Source of the DNA: Alistipes sp.
GTDB taxonomy: Bacteria; Bacteroidota; Bacteroidia; Bacteroidales; Rikenellaceae
Assembly: GCA_017621455.1 (NCBI GenBank)
Contig: JAGATC010000004.1
Span: 21,817 to 85,816, forward strand
Direction of reading: 5' to 3'
Length of the DNA stretch: 64,000 nt
The notes beneath the pieces were generated by a model. It made no database searches and was not told the DNA's origin. It saw nothing but the letters and a program-made list of their open reading frames with translations. The translations under genes and the position numbers were made by a program. Position 1 is the first letter of the stretch; each line of letters begins with the position of its first letter. Shown piece by piece: positions 1 to 7,692 of this stretch.

Positions 1-438
1 GGGCTTGCGTGGCGTAAGCTCCGTTACGGGCAATACGTCAGCATCGCCATATACCGTTGCCGAGGATGAAAAGACCACATTCTTGCGACCATACTCCTTC
101 ATCAGTTCCAGCAGGGTGACCAACGACGTGATATTGTTGCGATAGTATTTCATAGGCTCCGCCACCGACTCACCCACAGCCTTGAATGCCGCGAAGTGGA
201 TGGCAGAGTCGAAGTTGTAGCTCTCAAATATGCGGCGCATAGCCTCCTTATCGCAACAGTCCACCTCGATAAACGTAGGCGTAACGCCAGTAATTGCCTT
301 TATGCCATCAAGCGACGAGGCGTCACTATTGGAGAAGTTGTCGACGATGACAACCTCGTAACCAGCATTTATAAGTTCTACGGCTGTGTGCGAACCGATA
401 TATCCCGCACCACCAGCAACAAGCACTACCTTATTCAT
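1..438 (-). CDS. galE: UDP-glucose 4-epimerase GalE (N-terminal part; runs off the left edge)
   Basis: GalE interconverts UDP-glucose and UDP-galactose with a tightly bound NAD in the cytoplasm, linking the Leloir pathway to surface polysaccharide precursors. The window holds the first 146 codons on the minus strand. Seen directly: the Rossmann dinucleotide signature GGAGYIGSH at residues 9-17, the VDNFSNS loop that follows the second strand, HFAAFKAVGES at 81-91 and the SSSATVYGD motif (124-132) that carries the catalytic Ser region. The catalytic Tyr-Lys pair would lie just beyond the edge. The ATG at 436-438 is preceded by AAGGAGA and lies about 46 nt downstream of the expected start site of a promoter at 491-498. 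The family assignment is secure; only substrate preference (UDP-Glc versus UDP-GlcNAc) cannot be judged from this fragment. Confidence 0.93.
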   Translation of the reverse strand, partial: MNKVVLVAGGAGYIGSHTAVELINAGYEVVIVDNFSNSDASSLDGIKAITGVTPTFIEVDCCDKEAMRRIFESYNFDSAIHFAAFKAVGESVAEPMKYYRNNITSLVTLLELMKEYGRKNVVFSSSATVYGDADVLPVTELTPRKP

Positions 439-490
439 AGTCTCCTTAGATTCAACACGCTGAATGTGACTAACACATTTATTCAACATA

Positions 491-498
491 CAAAGGTA
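491..498 (-). promoter_or_regulatory. -7 element TACCTTTG for galE
   Basis: On the minus strand the sequence reads TACCTTTG, matching the Bacteroidetes -7 consensus TAnnTTTG. The expected start site, about 7 nt downstream, gives a leader of roughly 46 nt before the galE ATG. Confidence 0.6.
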
Positions 499-660
499 GA
501 AAATTTATTACAAAAAATAGCCTACATCGGCCACAATTTTGGTCTACCCTCCAAAAACCATGCTGCAGAGCAGCAACACGTGCAGATAAAACAGAGATAA
601 AACGCAGATAAAATGATAATATTTTCTCTAAAACATTGAATAGCTATTAAAAATTTTTAA

Positions 661-668
661 TAACTTTG
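661..668 (+). promoter_or_regulatory. -7 element TAACTTTG for aspartate kinase
   Basis: TAACTTTG matches TAnnTTTG and lies 30 nt before the aspartate kinase ATG, in an AT-rich stretch. No other start signal is visible between galE and this gene. Confidence 0.65.
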
Positions 669-697
669 CACTTGTGTAATATCATAAATAAGAGAGT

Positions 698-1951
698 ATG
701 AAAGTCTATAAATTTGGAGGCGCCTCGGTCAAGAATGCTGCAGGTGTACGCAACCTCCTCGATATAGTTAATGGGGAGAAGGAGCTATTTATCATCGTCT
801 CGGCAATGGGTAAGACCACCAATGCCCTGGAGGGTGTCTTTTCAGCCATGCAGCAGGGCGACGAGGCACTGGCTATGAGCCGCATCGACGAGAGCTACGC
901 CTATCACCGTGGCATCATCGACGACCTTATGGGTGCTGACATCACCATCGAGCAGGTAGATACCCTCTTCGAGCAGCTGCGCAACACCGTGCGCAACACC
1001 ATCTACCGCGCCTCAGATGCCGAGCTGTGGTACGACACCATTGTCGCCTTTGGTGAGCTCATATCAACTACCATCATCTCGAACTACCTCCGTGGCCACG
1101 GCGTGGATAACCGCTGGGTGGATATGCGTCGTGCGTTCCTTACAGAGCAGCGCCACAAAGATGCCAACGTCAACCTCGAGGCCACGGCCGTGCGCCTAAA
1201 GCGCGAGATTGCTGATAGCCCCACGAGCGTATTCGTAGGCCAGGGCTTCATCGGTGGCGCTCCCGATGGCACCACAACAACACTCGGCCGCGAGGGCTCG
1301 GACTACTCTGCCGCCATCGTTGCCAACGTGCTTGATGCCGAGTCGATGAGCGTATGGAAGGATGTCGACGGCATACTCAACGCCGACCCCAAAATCTTCC
1401 CCAACGCCAAGAAGATTGAGCGCCTGAACTACATGGATACCATAGAGATGGCCTATAGCGGTGCGCAGATTATCCACCCCAAGACCATCAAGCCACTGCA
1501 GATGAAGAACATCCCGCTCTACGTGCGTCCCTTTGGCAACAAGCATGCTCAGGGCTCGGTAATTACCGGTGATGTCGAGCGTGCCTACGAGCCTATCATG
1601 ATACAGAAGGAGAACCAGGTGCTACTAAAGCTCCACTCGCGCGACCTATCGTTTGTGCTCGAGGAGAAGTTTGCACGCCTATTTGCCACCTTCGACAGCC
1701 ACCGCATACGCATCAACCTCGTACACAACTCTGCTGTAGACCTCTACATCGCCGTAGATGCCTCATGGCATATCGACGAGGCTATCTCGGAGCTTGAGGC
1801 CGATGGCTTCGACGTGGAGAAGGATAGCGACATGGTGCTGGTGACTATACGCTACTACAACGACGCTCTCTACCGCGAGTATGCCTTCGACGAGCGCATC
1901 GTTATCAAGCAGACCACACCCCACTCTCTTCGCTTCGTTAGGACAAAGTAA
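698..1951 (+). CDS. Aspartate kinase (monofunctional)
   Basis: Phosphorylates L-aspartate to aspartyl-4-phosphate, the first step towards lysine/diaminopimelate, threonine and methionine. Seen in the 417-residue product: the N-terminal KFGGASVK signature (5-12), the family motif GREGSDYSA (197-205) and WKDVDGILNADPK (220-232) of the amino-acid kinase fold. The last ~110 residues look like one ACT-type regulatory domain plus a shortened second one. The protein is shorter than E. coli LysC (about 450) and carries no homoserine dehydrogenase domain, so it is a stand-alone kinase. It has its own promoter and is followed 21 bp later by the TraB-like gene, with which it may be co-transcribed up to the terminator at 2895. 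The ACT domain suggests end-product feedback, but the effector cannot be told from sequence. Confidence 0.93.
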   Translation: MKVYKFGGASVKNAAGVRNLLDIVNGEKELFIIVSAMGKTTNALEGVFSAMQQGDEALAMSRIDESYAYHRGIIDDLMGADITIEQVDTLFEQLRNTVRNTIYRASDAELWYDTIVAFGELISTTIISNYLRGHGVDNRWVDMRRAFLTEQRHKDANVNLEATAVRLKREIADSPTSVFVGQGFIGGAPDGTTTTLGREGSDYSAAIVANVLDAESMSVWKDVDGILNADPKIFPNAKKIERLNYMDTIEMAYSGAQIIHPKTIKPLQMKNIPLYVRPFGNKHAQGSVITGDVERAYEPIMIQKENQVLLKLHSRDLSFVLEEKFARLFATFDSHRIRINLVHNSAVDLYIAVDASWHIDEAISELEADGFDVEKDSDMVLVTIRYYNDALYREYAFDERIVIKQTTPHSLRFVRTK

Positions 1952-1972
1952 CTTACTAATACGTAACATGTT

Positions 1973-2869
1973 ATGAAAAGACTATTCGGTACATTAGTTG
2001 CGCTACTCGCCTTCTATGGTGGCGCCAATGCACAGCTACTCTATCGCATCTCTGGCAATGGTCTCGACAAGCCCTCGTATATCGTAGGCACCTACCACCT
2101 TGCCCCAGCTAAGTTTGTCGACGACATCGCGGGAGCACACGAGGCTATGGCTGCTGTGGAGCAGGTCTATGGCGAGGTAGACATGAACGACGCTGCGGCA
2201 ACACAGCTCACCATGCTCAGCGCCATGATGCTACCCGAGGGTGAGACTATCACCGACCACTTCTCAGCCGAGGAGATGGAGCGCATCAATGCCTACATGC
2301 GCGAGGTGATGGGCGTAGACTTCAACAATCCTATGATTGCCAATCAGTTGGGGCGTTTCCGACCCTCGGTACTCGCCATGCAGCTGATGGTGATGCAGTA
2401 TATGAAGATGACCCCCGACTTCGATGCCATGAACCTTATCGACGACTACTTCCAGAAGGAGGCGCGTAAGATGGGTAAGCGTGTTGGAGGCTTCGAGACT
2501 GCAGAGTTTCAGATCAACCTGCTCTACGGCTCGAAGAGCATGGAGGAGGAGCACGAGGAGCTGATGGAGCTTGTCGACAACAATGACGAGGTACTCGAGC
2601 AGATGCAGGCGATGACAGACGCCTACTTCTCGTTCGACATAAAGGCTATCGACAGCTTAACTGCGGCAGAGCTTGAAAGTGGCTCTATGAGTGCTGAGGA
2701 GTTTGCCGCGATGCTTACTGACCGCAACCACCGCTGGGTGGAGGCTATGCCTCAGATTATGCATGAGGCGCCCACCCTATTTGTCGTAGGTGCTGGCCAC
2801 CTCCCAGGCAACGAGGGTGTGTTAAAGCTACTAAAGGAGGCGGGCTACAAGGTTAAAGCCGTCAAGTAG
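1973..2869 (+). CDS. TraB/GumN-family exported protein
   Basis: The 298-residue protein begins with a Sec signal peptide (MKRLFGTLVALLAFYGGANA, cut before the following Gln) and then shows the TraB/PrgY/GumN pattern: LLYRISGNG, a conserved GTYH (residues 39-42) near the start and FVVGAGHLPG close to the C-terminus. These two His-containing motifs are the putative metal-binding residues of the superfamily, some of whose members (Tiki) are proteases. The protein is expected in the periplasm, possibly as a peptidase; its substrate in bacteria is unknown. The family call is firm, the function is not. It sits 21 bp after aspartate kinase and directly before a strong terminator, so it probably closes that transcription unit. 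Confidence 0.85.
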   Translation: MKRLFGTLVALLAFYGGANAQLLYRISGNGLDKPSYIVGTYHLAPAKFVDDIAGAHEAMAAVEQVYGEVDMNDAAATQLTMLSAMMLPEGETITDHFSAEEMERINAYMREVMGVDFNNPMIANQLGRFRPSVLAMQLMVMQYMKMTPDFDAMNLIDDYFQKEARKMGKRVGGFETAEFQINLLYGSKSMEEEHEELMELVDNNDEVLEQMQAMTDAYFSFDIKAIDSLTAAELESGSMSAEEFAAMLTDRNHRWVEAMPQIMHEAPTLFVVGAGHLPGNEGVLKLLKEAGYKVKAVK

Positions 2870-2894
2870 GCTGATTGCCGATAGCGACAAATTT

Positions 2895-2920
2895 GCCCCT
2901 CGAAAATGAGGGGCTTTTTT
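2895..2920 (+). terminator. Intrinsic terminator after the TraB-like gene
   Basis: A perfect 7-bp stem (GCCCCTC at 2895-2901, GAGGGGC at 2908-2914) with a 6-nt loop is followed directly by six T residues. Confidence 0.85.
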
Positions 2921-2942
2921 GTTTACACATCAATTGCACACA

Positions 2943-3192
2943 TAAAAAAATGGACCGCCGATAACCAGTCGGCGGCCCTCACACAATGGACACAAACAAT
3001 TATTAACTTTTTACACCATAAAATCTATCATTCCTAATACTCCCTCTTAGCAAAACTAACAACCTAACAAACTTACTTGCTTCGGAGGGCGGAGACCCGG
3101 CTTAGAACTACGAAGTTTTGCGCTTCTACATCCGTCTGGCGGGGTCCCCCTTTCTATATCTATAACCTTTTTTTCGTTATTTTTATTGTTTT
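2943..3192 (-). ncRNA. Candidate small RNA, about 250 nt, unidentified
   Basis: This gene-free stretch looks like a complete minus-strand transcription unit with no credible coding frame. A -7 element TATATTTG lies at 3199-3206, so transcription should begin near 3192. A long G+C-rich hairpin region occupies about 3081-3152, with GGGGG pairing to CCTCC outermost and an inner UAGAA/UUCUA or GAAG/CUUC helix. The unit ends in a 10-bp stem (2952-2961 with 2969-2978) followed by seven U residues when read on the minus strand. One stem pair is G-U only on the minus strand and a mismatch on the plus strand, which supports minus-strand function. The flanking genes have their own terminators at 2895 and 3378. 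I do not recognise the RNA family; a 6S-like or regulatory RNA is possible. Confidence 0.45.
2944..2978 (-). terminator. Intrinsic terminator of the candidate small RNA
   Basis: Stem 2952-2961 with 2969-2978 (one G-U pair on the minus strand) and a run of seven A at 2944-2950, giving a U tract in the minus-strand transcript. Confidence 0.75.
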
Positions 3193-3198
3193 CTGGTG

Positions 3199-3206
3199 CA
3201 AATATA
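3199..3206 (-). promoter_or_regulatory. -7 element TATATTTG for the candidate small RNA
   Basis: TATATTTG on the minus strand matches TAnnTTTG. The nearest coding start downstream on this strand is the galE ATG more than 2.7 kb away, so the element most likely serves the noncoding unit. Confidence 0.5.
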
Positions 3207-3377
3207 TAGCAAGTTTTTTAATGTTGCAAACAAAAAATTCTTATAGCAATATAAGTTTCTATTATATACAGAGCAATATATGCATCGCCACAGATTTATA
3301 GCAGCACACACTCTCAGCATAAACACACAGTATACCACTGATTATCAATATATTATAAACACATACAAATAAAATAT

Positions 3378-3403
3378 GTATCCCGCCCAAATGGACGGGA
3401 TAC
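3378..3403 (-). terminator. Hairpin downstream of rmuC
   Basis: GTATCCCG (3378-3385) pairs with CGGGATAC (3396-3403). On the minus strand the stem is followed by an AT-rich stretch with T runs, consistent with an imperfect intrinsic terminator for the rmuC operon. Confidence 0.55.
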
Positions 3404-3429
3404 AATAAATATATTCAAAATATTTTTAG

Positions 3430-4995
3430 TTAATTTCTGTATTTTTTTTCAATCACCTCGTCATCCTCCCCCAAAATAGAGCTCATCTGCTGCATCGACT
3501 CGCTCTCCTCGGCAAGTTCGCCAATCATTTGCGGGGTCTCCTCCTCTGCAAATACAGAGGTAATCTTAACATGATTCTTACTCTCCTTGATACCAAAGCC
3601 TATAAGCTTGCGTGCCGAGGTGATGATACTCTGCTTCTCGTTTGCCGTAGACTTCTTAACCTCACCAATGGCATCAACAGTCTTTTTGAGGCATGTCTCC
3701 ACATCGTTGAAGCGCTTGGCGAATATTTGCGTGCGCTCGATAATCTCCTCGGCGGTCTTGATAATCTCCTTCTGGTAGCGCAGCTGGCGGCTCTGCGTCC
3801 ACATAAGCTCCAGAATACGTAGGTTCATATACATCGTCTGTGGGCCAAGGATAAGCACACCCTTGTCGTAGCCATACTTCCAGAGGCTACTATCGTTCAT
3901 AAGGGCGAGATTGAGCGCACCCTCGTTGTGCATATACATGATAACGAAGTTTAGGCGCGTATAGTCCGTATCGAGGTATTTCGTGTAGTCCTTCTTCGCA
4001 AGCAAATCTACCTGGCGGCGTACCGCTGCAATATGCTCACGACATAGGCGCGACTTCTCCTCGCTCTCTTCGATGGTATTAATACCTGTATCCCTATTTA
4101 TGTATGCCTCGTAGGCCTTAAGGTTTACCTTCGAGTCGACGATAACATCGCGGTTATTGGGAAAGTGGAGGATAAAGTCGGGGATGAGTCCCTTCTCCTC
4201 GTCATCCTTAATGCGCGTGCCGAACTTATCCTTAAGTGTCTGCTGCGTAGAGTACTGCTCGCCATCCTTTAGGCCGAGATCTTCGAGCAACTGGCGCAGC
4301 TTAAGCTCACCGAAGTTACCTTGCACCTTAACCTCGCCAATAAGGGCGCGTGTAAGACGCTCGGCGGTCTCGCCCAAGTCGCGGCTATTCTGCATATTTG
4401 CCTGAATCGTAGCATCGAGACGCGTCATGGTCTCGGTGTGCTCCTTATTGGAGTTCTGCAGAGCCTCCTGCATCTGCTTAAGGCTCTGGTTCAGTGGGTC
4501 GACAATCTTCGACACCTGCTCGATGTTACGCTCGCCAAGCTCCTCCTGGCGCGCCTTGAGCACCGTCTCGGAGGTTGTACGCATCTGCTCACGTATTAGC
4601 GAGAGCTGTGCCTCCACCTGCTGCTTGTTCAGCAGCTTAAGCTCCTCCATCTGGCGTTGCTGCTCCTCGCGCAGCTGTGCCAACTGCTTATCGTGCAGCT
4701 CGTTGAGCGATGCTATCTGCGTCTCAAGGTTCTGCTTCGACTCCACCTTAAGCTCCGCCATCTGCTCCTCAAGGCCTATGCGGCGCGCATGCTCCACATC
4801 GCGTTCCGAGCGTAGCGAGACATTCTCCTGGCGCATCTGCTCCACGCGCTGCTCACTGCGTGCGAGTTGCTCCTCAAGCTCCTGGCAACGAGCCAACGAC
4901 ACCACGCTCGACGAGCTACGACGGCCGACGAGATAGCTTACTACCGCCATAACTCCGGCAATAGCAAGTGCTATAATAATATATAGATACTCCAT
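3430..4995 (-). CDS. rmuC: DNA recombination protein RmuC
   Basis: RmuC homologues limit inverted-repeat-stimulated rearrangements in E. coli and carry a PD-(D/E)xK nuclease-like core. The 521-residue product shows the usual architecture: an N-terminal membrane segment (about 5-24), a long Glu/Gln/Arg-rich coiled coil (about 35-200) and the conserved RmuC domain (about 215-480). The domain contains GNFGELKLRQLLED, PDFILHFPN, DVIVDSKVNLKAYE and a C-terminal LILGPQTM. It is the last gene of the ricT-gldH-trmB-rlmD-rmuC run, 34 bp after rlmD, with a terminator-like hairpin downstream. The acidic tail (IGELAEESES and DDEVIEKK) is variable in the family. Confidence 0.92.
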   Translation of the reverse strand: MEYLYIIIALAIAGVMAVVSYLVGRRSSSSVVSLARCQELEEQLARSEQRVEQMRQENVSLRSERDVEHARRIGLEEQMAELKVESKQNLETQIASLNELHDKQLAQLREEQQRQMEELKLLNKQQVEAQLSLIREQMRTTSETVLKARQEELGERNIEQVSKIVDPLNQSLKQMQEALQNSNKEHTETMTRLDATIQANMQNSRDLGETAERLTRALIGEVKVQGNFGELKLRQLLEDLGLKDGEQYSTQQTLKDKFGTRIKDDEEKGLIPDFILHFPNNRDVIVDSKVNLKAYEAYINRDTGINTIEESEEKSRLCREHIAAVRRQVDLLAKKDYTKYLDTDYTRLNFVIMYMHNEGALNLALMNDSSLWKYGYDKGVLILGPQTMYMNLRILELMWTQSRQLRYQKEIIKTAEEIIERTQIFAKRFNDVETCLKKTVDAIGEVKKSTANEKQSIITSARKLIGFGIKESKNHVKITSVFAEEETPQMIGELAEESESMQQMSSILGEDDEVIEKKYRN

Positions 4996-5029
4996 TTAGT
5001 ATTTGGATAACGATGTTTCGTATCTTAGG

Positions 5030-6442
5030 CTACGGACGCTTGCGTAGCTTGACTACATTCTCCACATGGTGCGTATGTGGGAACATATCAACGGGCTGCA
5101 CGGCCAAAATCTCGTACATATCGTCGAGCAGCGCTAAGTCGCGCGCCTGCGTCGAGGGGTTACAGCTGACGTAGACCATACGCTCGGGGGCGGCACGCTT
5201 GATTACCTCCAACACACGCTCGTCGACACCTGCACGCGGAGGGTCGAGGATGATGACATCGGGGCGGCCATTGCGCTCGATAAACTCATCGCTCATAACA
5301 TCCTTCATATCACCCGCATAGAACGTCGTGTTGGTTATGTTGTTGAGCTTGGAGTTGATGACCGCATCCTCGATAGCCTCGGGGACATACTCCACGCCGA
5401 CAACCTTTGCTGCACGGCGTGCACAGAAGTTGGCGATAGTACCCGTACCGGTATATAGGTCGTAGAGGACATCCGAGGGCTGCAACTCGGCAAAGTTGCG
5501 CGTAACCTTGTATAGTTCGTATGCCTGCTCTGAATTGGTCTGATAGAAGGACTTGGGGCCCACCTTGAACTGTAAGCCCTCCATCTCCTCGATGATGTGG
5601 TCCTTGCCCGCAAAGCATATAGGCTCGAGGTCGCCAATCGAGTCGTTCCACTTCTCGTTGATAACATAGATGAGCGAGGTAATCTCGGGAAACGTGTCGC
5701 GTAGGTGCGACATAAGGGCATCGATACGCTCATGGTCGTTGGAGTTGAATACGACGATAACCATAATCTCGCCCGTCGAGGCGGTGCGGATGACCATCGT
5801 ACGCATTAGTCCCTCGTGCGCCTTGGCGTTGTGGAACGAGTAGCCATGCTCGATGCAGAAGGCCTTGGCAGCGAGACGAATACGGTTAGATATGTCTACC
5901 TGCAGGTGGCAACGGTTGATGTCTAAGACCTTATCGAAGCAGCCAGGGATGTGGAAACCCACGGCGGGCGTAGAGGCTATATCGCCACCCTCGGCAATCT
6001 CTTCGTAGGTGAGCCAGCGCTTGTCGGCAAAGGTAAACTCGAGCTTGTTGCGATACTCGCGTGTGCGCGCCGAGCCGAGACAGGGACGCACCTCGGGGAT
6101 GGTGAGGTGGCCGATGCGCACCAGCTGATCCTCGACCTGCTGACGCTTCTGCTTGAGCTGCTCCTCGTAGGGAAGGCTCTGCCACTTACAACCACCGCAT
6201 ACGCCAAAGTGCTCACAGAATGGCTCCACCCTGAGGGGTGATTTCTCGACAAAGCGCACGATAGTGCCCTCCATATAGCGGCGGTGATGCTTACGTATCT
6301 GCACATCCACCACATCGCCAGGCACTGCCATAGCTACGAATATCACCTGATTATCGAGCTTGCCCATAGCCTTACCCTCGGCTGCAAGCGTGGTAATATG
6401 AAGTTCCTCTATTAGGGGGTAATCCTTTCTTCTCTTTCCCAT
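5030..6442 (-). CDS. rlmD: 23S rRNA (uracil-5-)-methyltransferase RlmD (TrmA/RumA family)
   Basis: Uses S-adenosylmethionine to methylate C5 of a uracil, by family knowledge U1939 (E. coli numbering) of 23S rRNA. In the 470-residue product an N-terminal TRAM RNA-binding domain (about 10-68) is followed by Cys76, Cys82 and Cys85 of the iron-sulfur motif. The AdoMet-binding DLYTGTG, the DPPRAG motif (400-405) and the catalytic YVSCNPST with nucleophile Cys427 come later. RlmC- and TrmA-type members share this fold, so the exact target uridine is an inference; 5-methyluridine formation in structured RNA is firm. It lies 23 bp after trmB and 34 bp before rmuC in the same operon. Confidence 0.9.
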   Translation of the reverse strand: MGKRRKDYPLIEELHITTLAAEGKAMGKLDNQVIFVAMAVPGDVVDVQIRKHHRRYMEGTIVRFVEKSPLRVEPFCEHFGVCGGCKWQSLPYEEQLKQKRQQVEDQLVRIGHLTIPEVRPCLGSARTREYRNKLEFTFADKRWLTYEEIAEGGDIASTPAVGFHIPGCFDKVLDINRCHLQVDISNRIRLAAKAFCIEHGYSFHNAKAHEGLMRTMVIRTASTGEIMVIVVFNSNDHERIDALMSHLRDTFPEITSLIYVINEKWNDSIGDLEPICFAGKDHIIEEMEGLQFKVGPKSFYQTNSEQAYELYKVTRNFAELQPSDVLYDLYTGTGTIANFCARRAAKVVGVEYVPEAIEDAVINSKLNNITNTTFYAGDMKDVMSDEFIERNGRPDVIILDPPRAGVDERVLEVIKRAAPERMVYVSCNPSTQARDLALLDDMYEILAVQPVDMFPHTHHVENVVKLRKRP

Positions 6443-6465
6443 AGGTTTTACTCTATTTGCCTAAA

Positions 6466-7218
6466 TTAGAAGGCTTTAGTTCGATTCTCTTCGGCATCCT
6501 TCTCCAACACATCATCGCCCTCCCAGTTGAAGTGCTCAAACTCGGTGCACCCCTTGAGGCTAAAGCGCGTGTAGGTGATCGGGAGTCCCATCGCCACAAA
6601 CTTCGACTCGTAGGCTGTCTTAACCGAGAGTACCTCGTCGGCATATCCCGAGCCGTAGATGTCGTCGTTCTGCACCTCCACATCCAAGCCCAAGCGCTCG
6701 ATAACCGCTGCCGTGTAGGCATAGAGGTGCTTCGAGTCGGTCTTGAGGTTGATAACACCATCCTCTGCAAGCATCTTCTTATAGTCAGCGAGGAATAGTG
6801 GCGATGTTAGGCGCTTCTTAGCACGGCGGCTCTTAAGCTGCGGGTCGGGGAAGGTTATCCATATCTCGGCAATCTCGCCCTCGGAGAAGAACGAGCGGAT
6901 AAACTCTATGCGTGTGCGCACGAAGCCCACATTTGTCATATTACGCTCTGTCGCGGTCTTAGCTCCGCGCCACATGCGTGCACCCTTGATGTCGATGCCT
7001 ATGTAGTTCTTATCGGGGTTACGCTCCGCAAGTGCCACGGTATACTCGCCACGGCCACAGCCAAGCTCCAGAATTATGGGGTTGTTGTTGTGGAAGAACT
7101 CCTCGTGCCAGTGACCCTTAAGCGGATGGTCCTTGTGGAATATGTCGTCAAACTCGGGCTGAACCATACACTTAAAGGTAAGGTTCTCAGCGAATTTTCG
7201 TAGCTTATCTTTTCCCAT
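6466..7218 (-). CDS. trmB: tRNA (guanine-46-N7)-methyltransferase TrmB
   Basis: Makes m7G46 in the variable loop of tRNA from S-adenosylmethionine. The 250-residue product has the Rossmann AdoMet motif LELGCGRGEYT (50-60), the YIGIDIKGARMWRGAKTA stretch, and the family hallmark TFPDPQLKSRRAKKR that binds the tRNA. The start ATG lies 24 bp after the gldH stop; its gene order between gldH and rlmD suggests a translation-related operon. Length and motifs fit the family with nothing missing. Confidence 0.94.
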   Translation of the reverse strand: MGKDKLRKFAENLTFKCMVQPEFDDIFHKDHPLKGHWHEEFFHNNNPIILELGCGRGEYTVALAERNPDKNYIGIDIKGARMWRGAKTATERNMTNVGFVRTRIEFIRSFFSEGEIAEIWITFPDPQLKSRRAKKRLTSPLFLADYKKMLAEDGVINLKTDSKHLYAYTAAVIERLGLDVEVQNDDIYGSGYADEVLSVKTAYESKFVAMGLPITYTRFSLKGCTEFEHFNWEGDDVLEKDAEENRTKAF

Positions 7219-7242
7219 AGAGTGTTATTTTGCTTTTTTGAT

Positions 7243-7689
7243 TTACTCCTGCTCCTTAGCTTGCTCCTCTACGATGATACCCACCGACGCTATGCCCTCA
7301 ACCAACGTGTCGGGCGTGAGACGAAAACGATACTCACCCTTACGACTGAGCACCACATTGCTACGATAGAGGAATGTCTGCTCCTCGGGGCGTACAGCTC
7401 TGATGCGGGGAATATGTAGCGTGAATGGCTCCTCCACCACCATCGAGTCAGGCGAGATTGTTAGGATGCTTAGCGCCACGGAGTCTGCCACATAGCCGTT
7501 GCCGTAGCGCACCACGACAGATATGTCGCGCTTAGCAAGTGAGTCGCTATTATCGTAGACGAACTCCTCAGCACTCTCCCACACGCTTGTCTCCATGTCG
7601 TGCATCTCGACCTTGCGCCCCTCCTCCTGGCACGAAGCCACAACAAAGGCCACAACTACAAGAGCCACATATACTAAACGACGTAACAT
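7243..7689 (-). CDS. gldH: GldH-like gliding-motility-associated lipoprotein
   Basis: A 148-residue protein with a lipoprotein signal (lipobox VASC, Cys20) and a beta-rich remainder (VVVRYGNGYVADSVALSIL, FLYRSNVVLSRKGEYRFRLTPD) that resembles GldH. In Flavobacterium GldH is needed for gliding and for type IX secretion machinery stability. Most Bacteroidales keep gldH without gliding, so a housekeeping envelope role is likely here. Its position immediately after the ricT (PSP1-domain) gene, separated by only 3 bp, is the arrangement I know from Bacteroidales and supports the call. Sequence conservation in this family is low, so the name rests partly on context. Confidence 0.72.
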   Translation of the reverse strand: MLRRLVYVALVVVAFVVASCQEEGRKVEMHDMETSVWESAEEFVYDNSDSLAKRDISVVVRYGNGYVADSVALSILTISPDSMVVEEPFTLHIPRIRAVRPEEQTFLYRSNVVLSRKGEYRFRLTPDTLVEGIASVGIIVEEQAKEQE

Positions 7690-7692
7690 CCT

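Noticed and set aside
196..600. Plus-strand open frame antisense to galE
   Set aside because: It lies on the opposite strand of a well-supported gene and its product matches no family pattern.
3077..3301. 74-residue plus-strand frame in the gene-free stretch
   Set aside because: Composition changes abruptly along the frame, it has no promoter, and it is antisense to the candidate small RNA.
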